DNA of 64,000 nucleotides. It comes from Fischerella sp. PCC 9605 (GTDB lineage: Bacteria; Cyanobacteriota; Cyanobacteriia; Cyanobacteriales; Nostocaceae). Below are positions 55,994-64,000 of this stretch, piece after piece. A program made the translations under genes and the position numbers. Numbering within the stretch: position 1 is the stretch's first letter; each line of letters starts with the position of its first letter. Below the pieces are notes generated by a model. The model was not told the DNA's origin and did no database searches. It was given only the letters and a program-made list of their open reading frames with translations. The stretch is taken from contig NZ_KI912149.1 in the NCBI RefSeq assembly GCF_000517105.1, positions 384,712-448,711 on the forward strand, given 5' to 3'.

Positions 55994-56308
55994 CTAGTCT
56001 GTCGCACCCCCAACTGACTTCCAAGCGGCAAGACCACCTTTGATTTCAGTGACGTGAACAAATCCTGCTTCTCGCAGTGCATTTACAGCTTGGTTAGCTT
56101 GTTCGTCACTTTCACCATAAATATAAATTTCGCGCTTTGTATGGAGACAGGATTTAGCGCGGCTTGCCAAATCAGCCAAGGGAATTGGCACCGCCCCTGT
56201 AATATGACCGCTGTTGTAGCTTTGGCGATCGCGCACATCCAAAATCGTAAAACCCGGTTGACCTAGCTCTAAACGCGATTTTAAGTCATGTGCAACAGAA
56301 TCCAGCAT
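55994..56308 (-). CDS. Rhodanese-like domain protein without the catalytic cysteine
   Basis: The 104-residue single-domain protein has the rhodanese landmarks FTILDVRDRQSYNSGHITGA and EIKGGLAAWKSVGG. In place of the active loop (usually CxxGxRS) it reads IYIYGESDEQANQAVNA: Gly replaces Cys. It therefore cannot work as a classical sulfurtransferase and may be a binding module. GAGGTGG five bases upstream supports the start at ATG 56308; a GTG three codons earlier overlaps that site. Confidence 0.85.
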   Translation of the reverse strand: MLDSVAHDLKSRLELGQPGFTILDVRDRQSYNSGHITGAVPIPLADLASRAKSCLHTKREIYIYGESDEQANQAVNALREAGFVHVTEIKGGLAAWKSVGGATD

Positions 56309-56539
56309 AATAGCCACCTCTTAATACTTATTGCTCGGTAATTTGCCGTTTTTCACCTAACAACAGCAATCTATCAAAAATTTTATTTTTCTCGGGCTTT
56401 TTTTAAAAAGAATAAATATTTTGATGAGAATATGAAGTGTTTAATTTAGTAATTTTGCAATCTATAAATTTTTGTATATAAGTTTAATGAAATTTGTTTA
56501 AATGATACAGTGGTTGCCAACTCGCCTACACTGGATTTT

Positions 56540-58234
56540 ATGGTATCCACAATACAAGTTTTACCAAAAGAAGTTGTACATCTGATTACAGCGGGAGAGG
56601 TAATTGACTCTTTAGCTTCCGTAGTGCGGGAATTAGTAGAAAATTCCCTGGATGCAGGTGCAACGCGGATTGTGGTTTCCATTTGGCCCGAACAATGGCG
56701 GGTACGGGTGGCAGACAATGGCTGCGGCATGAACTTAGAGGATTTACAACGAGCAGCATCAGCTCACAGTACCAGCAAAATCAAAAGCTGTGCAGATTTA
56801 TGGAAGATTAACAGCTTAGGATTTCGCGGTGAAGCGTTGCACAGTTTGACGACTCTGGCAGATTTAGAAATTTGGAGTCGTCCAGGAACCTCTGTATCCC
56901 CGCCGTTTACAGGGGGGACTGAAGGGGGGGTCAACGGTTGGCGAGTAGTGTATGGTTACGGAGGGGAAGCAGCACATATAGAAGCCGCTGCGATCGCACC
57001 TGGTACAGTTGTGACAGTCTCCAATCTGTTTGGCAATTGTTCAGCGCGACGTCAGGGTTTGCCTTCAGTAGCACAGCAAATGAAAGCAGTGCAAGCAACT
57101 ATCCAACAAATCGCCCTCTGCCATCCCCAAGTCGCTTGGCAAGTTTGGCAAAATGACCGGGAATGGTTTACCATCTCTCCCGCCGCCACAATGGGAAAAC
57201 TTTTGCCGCAACTTCTCCATCAGGTGCGTCCAAGCGATCTGCAAGAGTTGCAAGTAGAACTACCCAATTCCCGGCAGGACTCCTTATATTTAGTTGTGGG
57301 ATTACCCGATCGCTGCCATCGTCATCGCTTAGATTGGCTGCGAGTAGCAGTCAACGGCAGAATGGTAAAAGCACCGGAAATCGAACAAACCATCCTGGGG
57401 GCATTTCACAAGACATTACCGCGCGATCGCTATCCGATTTGTTGCCTACATTTGTTGATTTCCCCAGATCAAATCAACTGGAACCGCAACCCAGCCAAAA
57501 CAGAAATATACCTGAACGATTTGAGTTATTGGCAACAGCAAATTAGTCAGGCGATCGAGCAAGCATTCCGGATTAATTCTGCCACCCTTAAAGAAGCGGT
57601 TCACACAACCCGAGTCGGGAAATTAATCAAAGCCGCCGAAGAACAAGGTTCGTACAACACCAACCCTTTTACTACTCCTACTTCCCCCACTCCCCACACT
57701 CTCAAAGCCGTCGGCCAAGTCAACAACACTTACATAGTTGCCGAACATCCTGGTGGGTTGTGGTTAGTGGAACAGCACATCGCCCACGAGCGAGTATTGT
57801 ACGAGCAATTGTGCGATCGCTGGCAAATTGTCCCCGTTGAAGCACCGATAATTCTCTATCAATTGTCACCAGCGCAAGTATCACAGCTGCAACGCATTGG
57901 CTTGGACATCGAACCCTTTGGTGAACAACTTTGGGCAGTCCGCAGCGTACCCGCAATGTTGCAGCAAAGAGAGGATAGTGCAGATGCAATTTTAGAACTG
58001 AGTTGGGGAGGCGACTTACAAACAGCGCAAGTAGCCGTTGCCTGTCGCAGTGCCATTCGCAACGGTACACCTCTGAGTATGCCAGAAATGCAGCAAATAT
58101 TAGATGACTGGCAACGCACCCGCAACCCCCGCACCTGTCCCCACGGACGCCCCATATATTTATCGTTGGAAGAGTCTGCGTTGGCGCGGTTTTTCCGGCG
58201 ACATTGGGTGATTGGTAAAAGTCACGGGATTTAG
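56540..58234 (+). CDS. mutL: DNA mismatch repair protein MutL
   Basis: MutL couples mismatch recognition by MutS to strand removal. The 564-residue protein starts MVSTIQVLPKEVVHLITAGE at ATG 56540; an in-frame GTG at 56510 adds ten non-conserved residues. The GHKL ATPase motifs are ELVENSLDAGATRI (motif I), DNGCGM (II), GFRGEALHSL and STSKI (III). The C-terminal dimer domain keeps CPHGRPI and FFRRHW. The endonuclease motif is altered to VEQHIAHERVLYE (usually DQHAxxERxxYE), so nicking activity is uncertain. A GGGG-rich repeat is inserted in frame at TSVSPPFTGGTEGGVNG. No mutS lies in the window. Confidence 0.93.
   Translation: MVSTIQVLPKEVVHLITAGEVIDSLASVVRELVENSLDAGATRIVVSIWPEQWRVRVADNGCGMNLEDLQRAASAHSTSKIKSCADLWKINSLGFRGEALHSLTTLADLEIWSRPGTSVSPPFTGGTEGGVNGWRVVYGYGGEAAHIEAAAIAPGTVVTVSNLFGNCSARRQGLPSVAQQMKAVQATIQQIALCHPQVAWQVWQNDREWFTISPAATMGKLLPQLLHQVRPSDLQELQVELPNSRQDSLYLVVGLPDRCHRHRLDWLRVAVNGRMVKAPEIEQTILGAFHKTLPRDRYPICCLHLLISPDQINWNRNPAKTEIYLNDLSYWQQQISQAIEQAFRINSATLKEAVHTTRVGKLIKAAEEQGSYNTNPFTTPTSPTPHTLKAVGQVNNTYIVAEHPGGLWLVEQHIAHERVLYEQLCDRWQIVPVEAPIILYQLSPAQVSQLQRIGLDIEPFGEQLWAVRSVPAMLQQREDSADAILELSWGGDLQTAQVAVACRSAIRNGTPLSMPEMQQILDDWQRTRNPRTCPHGRPIYLSLEESALARFFRRHWVIGKSHGI
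56897..56931. repeat. G-rich repeat in the mutL coding region
   Basis: CCCCGCCGTTTACAGGGGGG followed by ACTGAAGGGGGGG resembles the CCCCCTTA...GGGGGACT repeats common between genes in cyanobacteria. It is translated as PPFTGGTEGG in a loop of the ATPase domain. Confidence 0.6.
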
Positions 58235-58872
58235 AAGGGCTTGGGAAGGAGGACAAGGGAAGAGGAGTTTGTAGTGAGAACTTTAGTCCTCTTCAGCCTA
58301 ATTTAATTATCGCTGTTCAGATCATAATAGCTTTGGATGAACAGGGACATTACCTCACAATTATTGATATTGAAAACTACCACTAACTGAGGCAGCAGGG
58401 TAAAACAAAAGTACCGACTTTATCTGCTATGCCAGCTTTAGAAAACATTAAACTGGATATAAGTAAAATCGCCGATAAAATCAGCTTTTGTCCTATTACC
58501 AGATGTGCACATAATTATTTTTGAGCTATTAAACCAATCCAGCACAAAATAGTAAACAGGCGATCGCAATGGAACACCCTCCCCTTGGGATAAGATGCTT
58601 TGGGGCATCTTACGGCAGGCTCAAAGACCTAGCCAGGCTTAACCAGATAGCATATCATCATCTATGTATTAACTGCACTATTTATGTTGAAACTATACAA
58701 TATCTAAACAAAATACGTATTATTACTTAAATAGATATTTAGAGAGTCAGTCTTTAAATTCGTTTAAGGAATAAAATTAAGACAAACTCCTTTGTTTCAC
58801 TCAACCAGGAATTTATAAATTCTGAATCGCTACTCTAGGCAGCAAGTGTTTCTGCTAACACCGACTTTTGCA
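58235..58872. other. Gene-free region downstream of mutL
   Basis: No intact gene is visible. The span 58321-58500 gives protein-like residue runs in one frame (IIALDEQGHYLTIIDIENYH, stop, then KVPTLSAMPALENIKLDISK), interrupted by a stop, and may be a decayed gene; I cannot name the family. At 58591-58612 TAAGATGC pairs with GCATCTTA (loop TTTGGG). Confidence 0.4.
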
Positions 58873-58909
58873 AGAAACAAGCGATCGCCAATTCTGCATG
58901 GCGCAGCTA
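58873..58909 (-). pseudogene. Second copy of the nagZ 3' tail
   Basis: ACAAGCGATCGCCAATTCTG and the following CATGGCGCAGC differ at only two positions from the end of nagZ at 59706-59736. Read on the minus strand it gives AHAELAIACF, compared with RHAELAIACS in NagZ. It abuts the truncated PIN-domain pseudogene, so the junction probably arose by recombination. Confidence 0.6.
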
Positions 58910-58914
58910 TTTTG

Positions 58915-59290
58915 ATAGGCAGGAATATTTACTTACCCTTACATCTACAGCCGCTATGGCTTAAATTTCAAAATTGTGAATTGGAAATATTCAGCAGTGA
59001 GTTAATACTATTAGAAACGTTAGTAGTACCAATAAAAAATGGAGATAATTCTCTAATTTCAGACTATGAGCACTGCTGTTGTCATCGGAAATACAACTAA
59101 TTCCTATCAGCCAATCTTTGCTAAAGCACGCTGCGAATCTTCGAGCTAAGACTAACTAAAAATACCCGATGCCATTCATGCTGCTACAGCTTTATCTGTT
59201 AATTACGTCCAATGTATTACTAATGATAAAAGCTTCCGCAATGTTCTCGATTTGCCTGTTGTTGTCCTTAGTGAAGTCCTGGTATCTTGA
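58915..59290 (+). pseudogene. VapC-like PIN-domain toxin pseudogene
   Basis: Three frames in order give a continuous PIN-domain sequence. Frame one: YLPLHLQPLWLKFQNCELEI, FSSELILLETLVVPIKNGD and ISDYE. After adding one base at about 59070: ALLLSSEIQLIPISQSLLKH, AANLRAKTN. After adding one base at about 59157: LKIPDAIHAATALSVNYVQC, ITNDKSFRNVLDLPVVVLSE and a stop at 59288. PDAIHAATA and ITNDKSF hold the C-terminal PIN acidic residues. The first beta strand with its catalytic Asp is missing, replaced by the nagZ-tail copy. The gene is 5'-truncated and doubly frameshifted, and no antitoxin gene is recognisable upstream. A frame at 58846-59100 on this strand is part of it and not a separate gene. 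Confidence 0.82.
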
Positions 59291-59687
59291 GCTACTTATG
59301 AACTCTATTTAAAACAACAACACCCAAGCATCTAATCGCTTATAAATCTCCTCTCTTTTTTCATCTAACTCAGGGTTGTACTGCTTGAAATATACTGAAA
59401 AAACAGTAAAAACAGTTGCATTGCCCTCGTTTTAATACTATGAGGAAATATCAGCGTTCGAGTTGGGTGTTGGTGTTAGTTGACGAGACAGATTACAATG
59501 AAACAGCTTCTTTACCTCTTAACTAAATTGAACATTGGCTGTTAAATCTGCCAGGGAAGCTTTCTAGCTTCAATTAATAAGTTATCATTACTAAATGAGA
59601 ATAGTTTTTTTCTGCAACTAAACTTTACTTTTTCACCAAATTGCTAGGAATGCGATCGCATTGTTGGGATACAAGCCTATGCCAAAA
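59291..59687. other. AT-rich gap between the PIN pseudogene and nagZ
   Basis: I see no gene, RNA or clear terminator. One HIP1 site is at 59652-59659. Confidence 0.45.
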
Positions 59688-60764
59688 CTATAGATTTTTA
59701 AAAGAACAAGCGATCGCTAATTCTGCATGACGCAGCAATGTATCTTTGTCGAGGGAAGAGACTGAATATTGCGGAGCGATTGCCAGCAGGCTATCAATTC
59801 GCATTCTCGCTGCTTCGACAATGCGTTCATCCAGGCTACCGTTGTTGAGAGAGTCCACAAAATCTTGAGTGATCGCCAAAGTGCGTTCCAAGGATGAAGA
59901 AGGCAAGTTACGGGAGACAATGAACAAATCACAGCCAGCCTTAAATGTCTGCGCCACAGTGCCACTCCGAGAATACATATCTGAGACAGCCTTCATATCC
60001 AGGTCATCAGATACTATCACCCCCTCAAAGCCAAGTTCTTCTCGGAGTATGCCCGTTAAGATAAGTTGCGATAGTGTTGCTGGTACATCTGCATCTATTT
60101 TGGGAAATAAGATGTGAGCAGTCATAATCATTGGTACTTGCTCAGCGATCAGTGCTTTAAAAGGTATGAGTTCCCGACTTCGCAGTTCATCCAGCGTCAG
60201 ATTTAGCGTTGGTAGTTCTAGGTGAGAGTCTGTGCTAGTGTCTCCATGTCCGGGAAAGTGCTTGGCACAGCCAATAATTCCCGCCTCTCGCAGTCCCAGA
60301 AAATATTCACGCGCACCAGCCGCCGCAGATTCTGGAGTAGCGCCAAAAGCCCGAGATCCGATAATTGGGTTGTTGGGATTGGAAAAAATATCTGCTACAG
60401 GTGCCCAGGATACATTTATTCCCAATGATTTGAGTTCTAGCGCTGCTGATGCAGCTACTTCACGCGCACGGGACTGCAACAAGAAAGCATGGGGAAAGCG
60501 AGTAATGGGCAAATATGGGCGATGGACAGTACCACCTTCATGGTCGATCGTCATGAACATCGATTCACGTTCGGTGTATTGCCGTATTTGCTTAATCAAC
60601 TCTTGGAAAACTTGCAGCCAATCTTCGTAATGGATGCCATAACGAAAGTTTTTAGCATAGAAAATAATCCCAATAGGCTTTAATGCACTTAGGATACGTT
60701 TATCTTCATCATTTAACGTAGTACCGGAAATACCGACAATCAGGTGATGTCCAAAGCGATGCAT
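59688..60764 (-). CDS. nagZ: Beta-N-acetylhexosaminidase NagZ (GH3)
   Basis: NagZ removes GlcNAc from muropeptides in cell-wall recycling. The 358-residue protein is a single-domain GH3 enzyme with FMTIDHEGGTVHRPY (substrate pocket), AKHFPGHGDTSTDSHLELP (family signature with the catalytic His/Asp dyad) and EGVIVSDDLDMKAVSD (nucleophile Asp). AAGGAG eight to ten bases upstream sets the start at ATG 60764 (MHRFGHHLIV); the frame is open ten codons further, through the ribosome-binding site. Its 3' end is duplicated at 58873-58909. No other recycling gene is adjacent, although an RlpA-like gene lies upstream. Confidence 0.94.
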   Translation of the reverse strand: MHRFGHHLIVGISGTTLNDEDKRILSALKPIGIIFYAKNFRYGIHYEDWLQVFQELIKQIRQYTERESMFMTIDHEGGTVHRPYLPITRFPHAFLLQSRAREVAASAALELKSLGINVSWAPVADIFSNPNNPIIGSRAFGATPESAAAGAREYFLGLREAGIIGCAKHFPGHGDTSTDSHLELPTLNLTLDELRSRELIPFKALIAEQVPMIMTAHILFPKIDADVPATLSQLILTGILREELGFEGVIVSDDLDMKAVSDMYSRSGTVAQTFKAGCDLFIVSRNLPSSSLERTLAITQDFVDSLNNGSLDERIVEAARMRIDSLLAIAPQYSVSSLDKDTLLRHAELAIACSFKNL

Positions 60765-60828
60765 ATCTTGTACTCCTTCTGGCTTTTGTTGCAAAAAACA
60801 GGGTTAGTATAAACGACCACAGATAAAC

Positions 60829-60972
60829 ATGAGACTGGGGACTGTAGGGCAAAGGGCATGGGGCATCGGTAAGAAAACCAATTCTCAATTCCCAATGCCC
60901 ATTGCCCCTAATCCCCACTCCCTATGGTCGTGGGGGCCCCGAGTTCCCCAATGCCCAATCACCAGTACCCAG
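60829..60972. repeat. Dispersed repeat A, copy 2 (inverted relative to 880-1066)
   Basis: Its reverse complement carries the blocks GGGGAACTCGGGGCCCCCAC, GATTAGGGGCAATGGG, GGTTTTCTTACCGATGCCC and CAGTCCCCAGTC in the same order as the copy between lpxA and lpxB. It lies between the RlpA-like gene and nagZ. Confidence 0.85.
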
Positions 60973-61048
60973 CGCATCTGTAGCCGATTTCTAAAACTCT
61001 ATTTTTGCCTGCGTTTTAATTTACATCAGGCATGACTTATAATTTCCA

Positions 61049-62317
61049 TCAGAAATCCGTAACAACTGCAAGCTTTTTAGAAGGTTTTTGGTTTTTCAGT
61101 GTCAGGCTCAGATTTTTTAGGGTCATTTTGGCTTCGCTTGGTTGCATAATCACCGCTTCGTAAGGTACAACTCCAGCGATTTCACTATTGATACAGCGAG
61201 CTGCTACCCATGAAAGATCCAGGCTTCTAGGTGGGATATAAGGGCCGCGATCGTTCACCCGCACTATCACCGCTTTGCCAGTTTGCAAATTCTTCACCTG
61301 CAAGAAGGTGTTAAAAGGCAAGGATTTATGGGCAACTGTCAATTCATTTTGATTGAATATTTCACCATTCGCCGTTAAACGACCGTGAAAATAGGGGCCA
61401 TACCAAGAAGCCAAGCCATACATTTTTTTCTTGGAAGGCTTTAAACCGTACATTTCCAGCTGTCCTTTCACGAGTGATAGTGCAGGTGCTTTTAAAGCAG
61501 CGCGAAGATTATTAGTCCATTCAATTGCTAACAATTCACCACTGCGATTGGCTTTTTGCGTAACTTCTTTGTTAATCCCAAATAAATAGCGATTTCCTAC
61601 CATTAACGCTGGTACACCATCAACTAATGCTGGTTGTAATTTCGAGGCATTTAAGTTGGGTGACTTCAACAATCGCGTCAAGCGTTGTTGCATCAAAGTT
61701 GCTTGTAGCTTGTTGGGTAAGTTAGCAATCAAACGGTTATTTACCCAGACTTCGTAGTTATTTATGTTGCGGTGGACAACAACTACTGGTAGGGTAGCGG
61801 AAGAATTAAAGCCTGGCTCCAAAGGATTGGGAAAGCGAAAGAAATTTTGCAGCGATTGCGGGAGGCGCAAAACCCTAAAGGGCGATCGCATAATTTTATT
61901 CGGCAGAAAATTTGGATGAGCAGAAGTGGCTTCTATCAAAGTGGCAACTGACAAACTGCTTGCTGTTTTGACAGGAATTTGTCTAGCTTTCATCTGCTCA
62001 AGGGAGGGGCAAAATTGATTTTTGCTGTTTCTAACCCTTCCTGCAAAAAGATTCGGTGAATGATTTAGGGTTTTTCGTGGTTCCTTATCTCCCCAATCTA
62101 TCTTTAAAAAACGTGTCGGTAGTAGCGTTGTACTCCAAAAATTTACTGGTTGCTTTGGCTGTACAAAAAATGGACGAGGCTGACTAACCAGTTTACCTAA
62201 ATTGGATGAAAATTTTGTCTGCTCAACTTGTGATTTCATGCTTGATGGCAAGCTTTGATTTAGCGACAAAAATGAACCAATCCAGGATGTAACCCAAAGT
62301 AGTCCAAACAAGATCAT
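61049..62317 (-). CDS. RlpA-like double-psi beta-barrel protein
   Basis: The 422-residue protein begins with a hydrophobic segment (MILFGLLWVTSWIGSFLSLN) that acts as a signal anchor, followed by a long low-similarity region. The C-terminal third is a double-psi beta-barrel: GLASWYGPYFHGRLTANGEI, ELTVAHKSLPFNTFLQVKNL, VIVRVNDRGPYIPPRSLDLS. These match RlpA, a septal/cell-wall protein with lytic transglycosylase activity on denuded glycan in some bacteria. A SPOR domain is not seen. ATG 62317 is preferred over TTG 62329. Neighbouring nagZ also acts on wall fragments. Confidence 0.88.
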   Translation of the reverse strand: MILFGLLWVTSWIGSFLSLNQSLPSSMKSQVEQTKFSSNLGKLVSQPRPFFVQPKQPVNFWSTTLLPTRFLKIDWGDKEPRKTLNHSPNLFAGRVRNSKNQFCPSLEQMKARQIPVKTASSLSVATLIEATSAHPNFLPNKIMRSPFRVLRLPQSLQNFFRFPNPLEPGFNSSATLPVVVVHRNINNYEVWVNNRLIANLPNKLQATLMQQRLTRLLKSPNLNASKLQPALVDGVPALMVGNRYLFGINKEVTQKANRSGELLAIEWTNNLRAALKAPALSLVKGQLEMYGLKPSKKKMYGLASWYGPYFHGRLTANGEIFNQNELTVAHKSLPFNTFLQVKNLQTGKAVIVRVNDRGPYIPPRSLDLSWVAARCINSEIAGVVPYEAVIMQPSEAKMTLKNLSLTLKNQKPSKKLAVVTDF

Positions 62318-62329
62318 GGTAATTGTCAA

Positions 62330-62650
62330 TGTTCAGATCAACGCACCTCATTAAAGGTGCAAATTTATTCACGGCCTCAAATATTTCTCGAAACTATGTG
62401 TGAATACATTCTTTCCTTCTGAAAAGAATATATCCTTAGCTAGATGCACAGCAATGAGCGATCCCCAGCAGCGTTTATCTTATCCTGTAGATGCTAAATA
62501 AGCAAATAATACTTACATAAAACTTTCAGATGTTGTAGGCAATTGCTACTGGATTTTCAATTTAAATTTTTTATAAGAGACGCAAATCAAGCATAATAAA
62601 TATGCAAAAATCTGCTAGCAAACAAAAATTTTCATACGTAATAACTTAAA
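62330..62650. other. AT-rich gap between divergent rlpA-like and phzF-like genes
   Basis: No gene is visible. Promoters for both genes should be here, but I cannot assign them with confidence. AGCGATCCCCAGCAGC near 62456 is a near-HIP1 site. Confidence 0.4.
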
Positions 62651-63538
62651 ATGCCTGGTCTAGCCTTTTACATCGTCGATGTATTTGCGGTAGCTAAATA
62701 TACTGGCAATCAGCTAGCCGTATTTACCAATGCCGCCAACCTATCGCCAGAGCAAATGCAACAAATTGCTAAGGAGGTCAACTATTCTGAGACAACGTTT
62801 GTAACTTCAACCCAGATGGTGTCCGATGGATACAATGTTAGAATATTTACACCAGAGCAAGAACTACCGTTTGCCGGACACCCTACTTTAGGCACAGCCT
62901 ACATACTCCAAAAGGAGATTATTAAAACTACAGTTCAAAAAATTTTATTAAATCTAAAAGTCGGGCAAATACCCGTGACAGTTGATGATGCCAATAGTTC
63001 TGAAGAGTGCCTGTGGATGCAGCAAAAAGCGCCAACATTTCATCAGATATTGGATGCAGATAAAATTGCTGAAGTCCTGAGAATTCAGTCTACAGAGATA
63101 GATTCTCGCTTTCCAATTCAAGAGGTTTCTACCGGAGTACCCTTTATTATCGTTCCTCTTAAAACTCTGGAGTCAGTTAAACGAATTAAAGTCAATAAAG
63201 ATAAATATTTTGAACTGATTAACACCACAGATGCTAAATCTATCCTTGTCTTTTGCCCAGAAACTTACAAACAAGAAAATCATCTGAATGTGCGGGTTTT
63301 TTGCGATTATTTAGGCATTCCAGAAGATCCTGCAACTGGTAGTGCTAATGGATGTTTGGCTGGTTATTTAGTTGAATATTCCTATTTCGGCAAACAAGAA
63401 ATTAATGTACGAGTCGAACAGGGATATGAAATCAACAGACCCTCTTTACTTTTGCTACAGGCAGAAAAAAAAGATGCAGCCATAGGGGTGAACGTAGGAG
63501 GAAAAGTGATTATGGTTGCTAAGGGGGAGTTTGTATGA
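62651..63538 (+). CDS. PhzF-family isomerase/epimerase-like protein
   Basis: The 295-residue protein has the diaminopimelate-epimerase fold of the PhzF family: FYIVDVFAVAKYTGNQLAVF at the start, NYSETTFV with the catalytic Glu, LPFAGHPTLGTAYIL and GIPEDPATGSANGCLAGYL. PhzF itself acts in phenazine synthesis, but no phenazine genes lie nearby, and most family members have unknown substrates. It is followed by repeats and then pds on the same strand. Confidence 0.92.
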   Translation: MPGLAFYIVDVFAVAKYTGNQLAVFTNAANLSPEQMQQIAKEVNYSETTFVTSTQMVSDGYNVRIFTPEQELPFAGHPTLGTAYILQKEIIKTTVQKILLNLKVGQIPVTVDDANSSEECLWMQQKAPTFHQILDADKIAEVLRIQSTEIDSRFPIQEVSTGVPFIIVPLKTLESVKRIKVNKDKYFELINTTDAKSILVFCPETYKQENHLNVRVFCDYLGIPEDPATGSANGCLAGYLVEYSYFGKQEINVRVEQGYEINRPSLLLLQAEKKDAAIGVNVGGKVIMVAKGEFV

Positions 63539-63720
63539 GGAGGGGGAGAGTGGGAGATGGGGAGATGGGGTGATGGGGTGATGGGGTGATGGGGTGATGG
63601 GGTGATGGGGAGTAGGTGAAATAACTAACTACTAACTACTAACCACTAACCAATGTAGAGACGTGCCATGGCACGTCTCTACAACCACTAACCACTAACC
63701 ACTAACTACTATCGTCTGCA
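63539..63720. repeat. GGGGTGATG tandem repeat and 28-bp palindrome
   Basis: 63558-63611 is a run of ATGGGGTG units (about six copies). 63655-63682 is a 28-bp perfect palindrome (arm GTAGAGACGTGCCA) set between AACCACTAACCAAT and AACCACTAACC repeats, the same context as the copy at 41967. Confidence 0.9.
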
Positions 63721-63791
63721 AATGTAACGGTTTGCAAAGTATAATGAGTACGGCAAAACCATTAAGAAATATTGAAGAAAAGTAAGGTTAA

Positions 63792-64000
<209 letters not shown>

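Noticed and set aside
55821-56024. 67-codon reverse frame before the rhodanese-like gene
   Set aside because: It overlaps TTTTGACTTTTAACTTTTGAC repeat DNA and has no conserved features.
57720-58256. 178-codon reverse frame opposite mutL
   Set aside because: Antisense to the conserved MutL C-terminal domain; Cys/Arg-rich composition typical of a shadow frame.
58846-59100. 84-codon forward frame as an independent gene
   Set aside because: Its start is in the nagZ-tail copy and its end is beyond a frameshift of the PIN pseudogene.
63545-63611. GGGGTGATG tandem repeat as a CRISPR or replication iteron array
   Set aside because: The unit is too short, there are no spacers or DnaA boxes, and similar tracts occur at several other sites.

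Overview
This window comes from a cyanobacterial chromosome, most likely a filamentous Nostocales-type organism. The lineage evidence is direct: psaD (photosystem I), ndhD, the sulfolipid genes sqdB/sqdX, phytoene desaturase, the ferredoxin-thioredoxin reductase variable chain, homologues of plastid ycf46 and ycf35, a CyaB1-type adenylate cyclase, cyanobacteria-only small proteins, and very frequent HIP1 octamers (GCGATCGC). Intergenic spaces are full of short A+C-rich or G+T-rich tandem repeats and dispersed palindromes, a habit of multicellular cyanobacteria. I see no rRNA, tRNA, CRISPR array, prophage or intact insertion sequence.

Layout. 1-6.4 kb (minus): outer-membrane block lpxC-fabZ-lpxA-lpxB preceded by a BamA/Omp85 gene, then purC. 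7.6-10.6 kb: a small conserved protein and a GAF-GAF-PAS-cyclase protein. 10.7-13.7 kb (minus): sulfolipid operon sqdB - small membrane protein - sqdX. 14-16.5 kb (plus): RHH/zinc-ribbon protein, Ycf46 AAA ATPase, Ycf35. 16.8-20.3 kb: thrB, a coiled-coil protein, ndhD. 20.4-23.4 kb: GFA-family protein, a ParE-type toxin-antitoxin pair, thrS. 24-29 kb: DUF2605/DUF2973 pair, amylo-1,6-glucosidase, GT4 glycosyltransferase. 29-30.5 kb: an empty AT-rich stretch. 30.5-34.8 kb: DICT-domain histidine kinase, psaD, trpE. 34.9-39.7 kb: pentapeptide protein, Uma2-type protein, purQ, purS, a Zur-like Fur regulator, SPFH plus NfeD. 39.9-48.1 kb: pseudokinase-PP2C protein, ftrV, YdcF-like protein, a phosphotransferase/kinase fusion, rplY, purA. 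48.9-55.7 kb: two tandem CHASE3 hybrid kinases, the second reading in frame into an adenosine deaminase. 56-64 kb: rhodanese-like protein, mutL, a decayed PIN toxin gene, nagZ, an RlpA-like protein, a PhzF-like protein and the start of pds.

Most genes are housekeeping. The least expected signals are: (1) a probable single-base frameshift that joins a hybrid histidine kinase to adenosine deaminase in one reading frame; (2) a VapC/PIN toxin pseudogene broken by two single-base shifts, lying next to a second copy of the 3' tail of nagZ; (3) a 28-bp perfect palindrome family present between genes and also in frame inside trpE, plus a different repeat inside mutL and an intergenic-type repeat that appears to encode the proline-rich linker of BamA; (4) a zinc-ribbon/degenerate-kinase/PP2C fusion; (5) several pairs of dispersed 70-150 bp repeats in inverted orientation.

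Links between genes: purC, purQ, purS, purA and the adenosine deaminase all belong to purine metabolism but are scattered. LpxA/B/C, FabZ and BamA build the outer membrane, and NagZ and the RlpA-like protein act on the wall. Starts were re-chosen from ribosome-binding sites and family N-termini where the longest frame ran into repeats. All family assignments are from reading the sequence; no database search was run.
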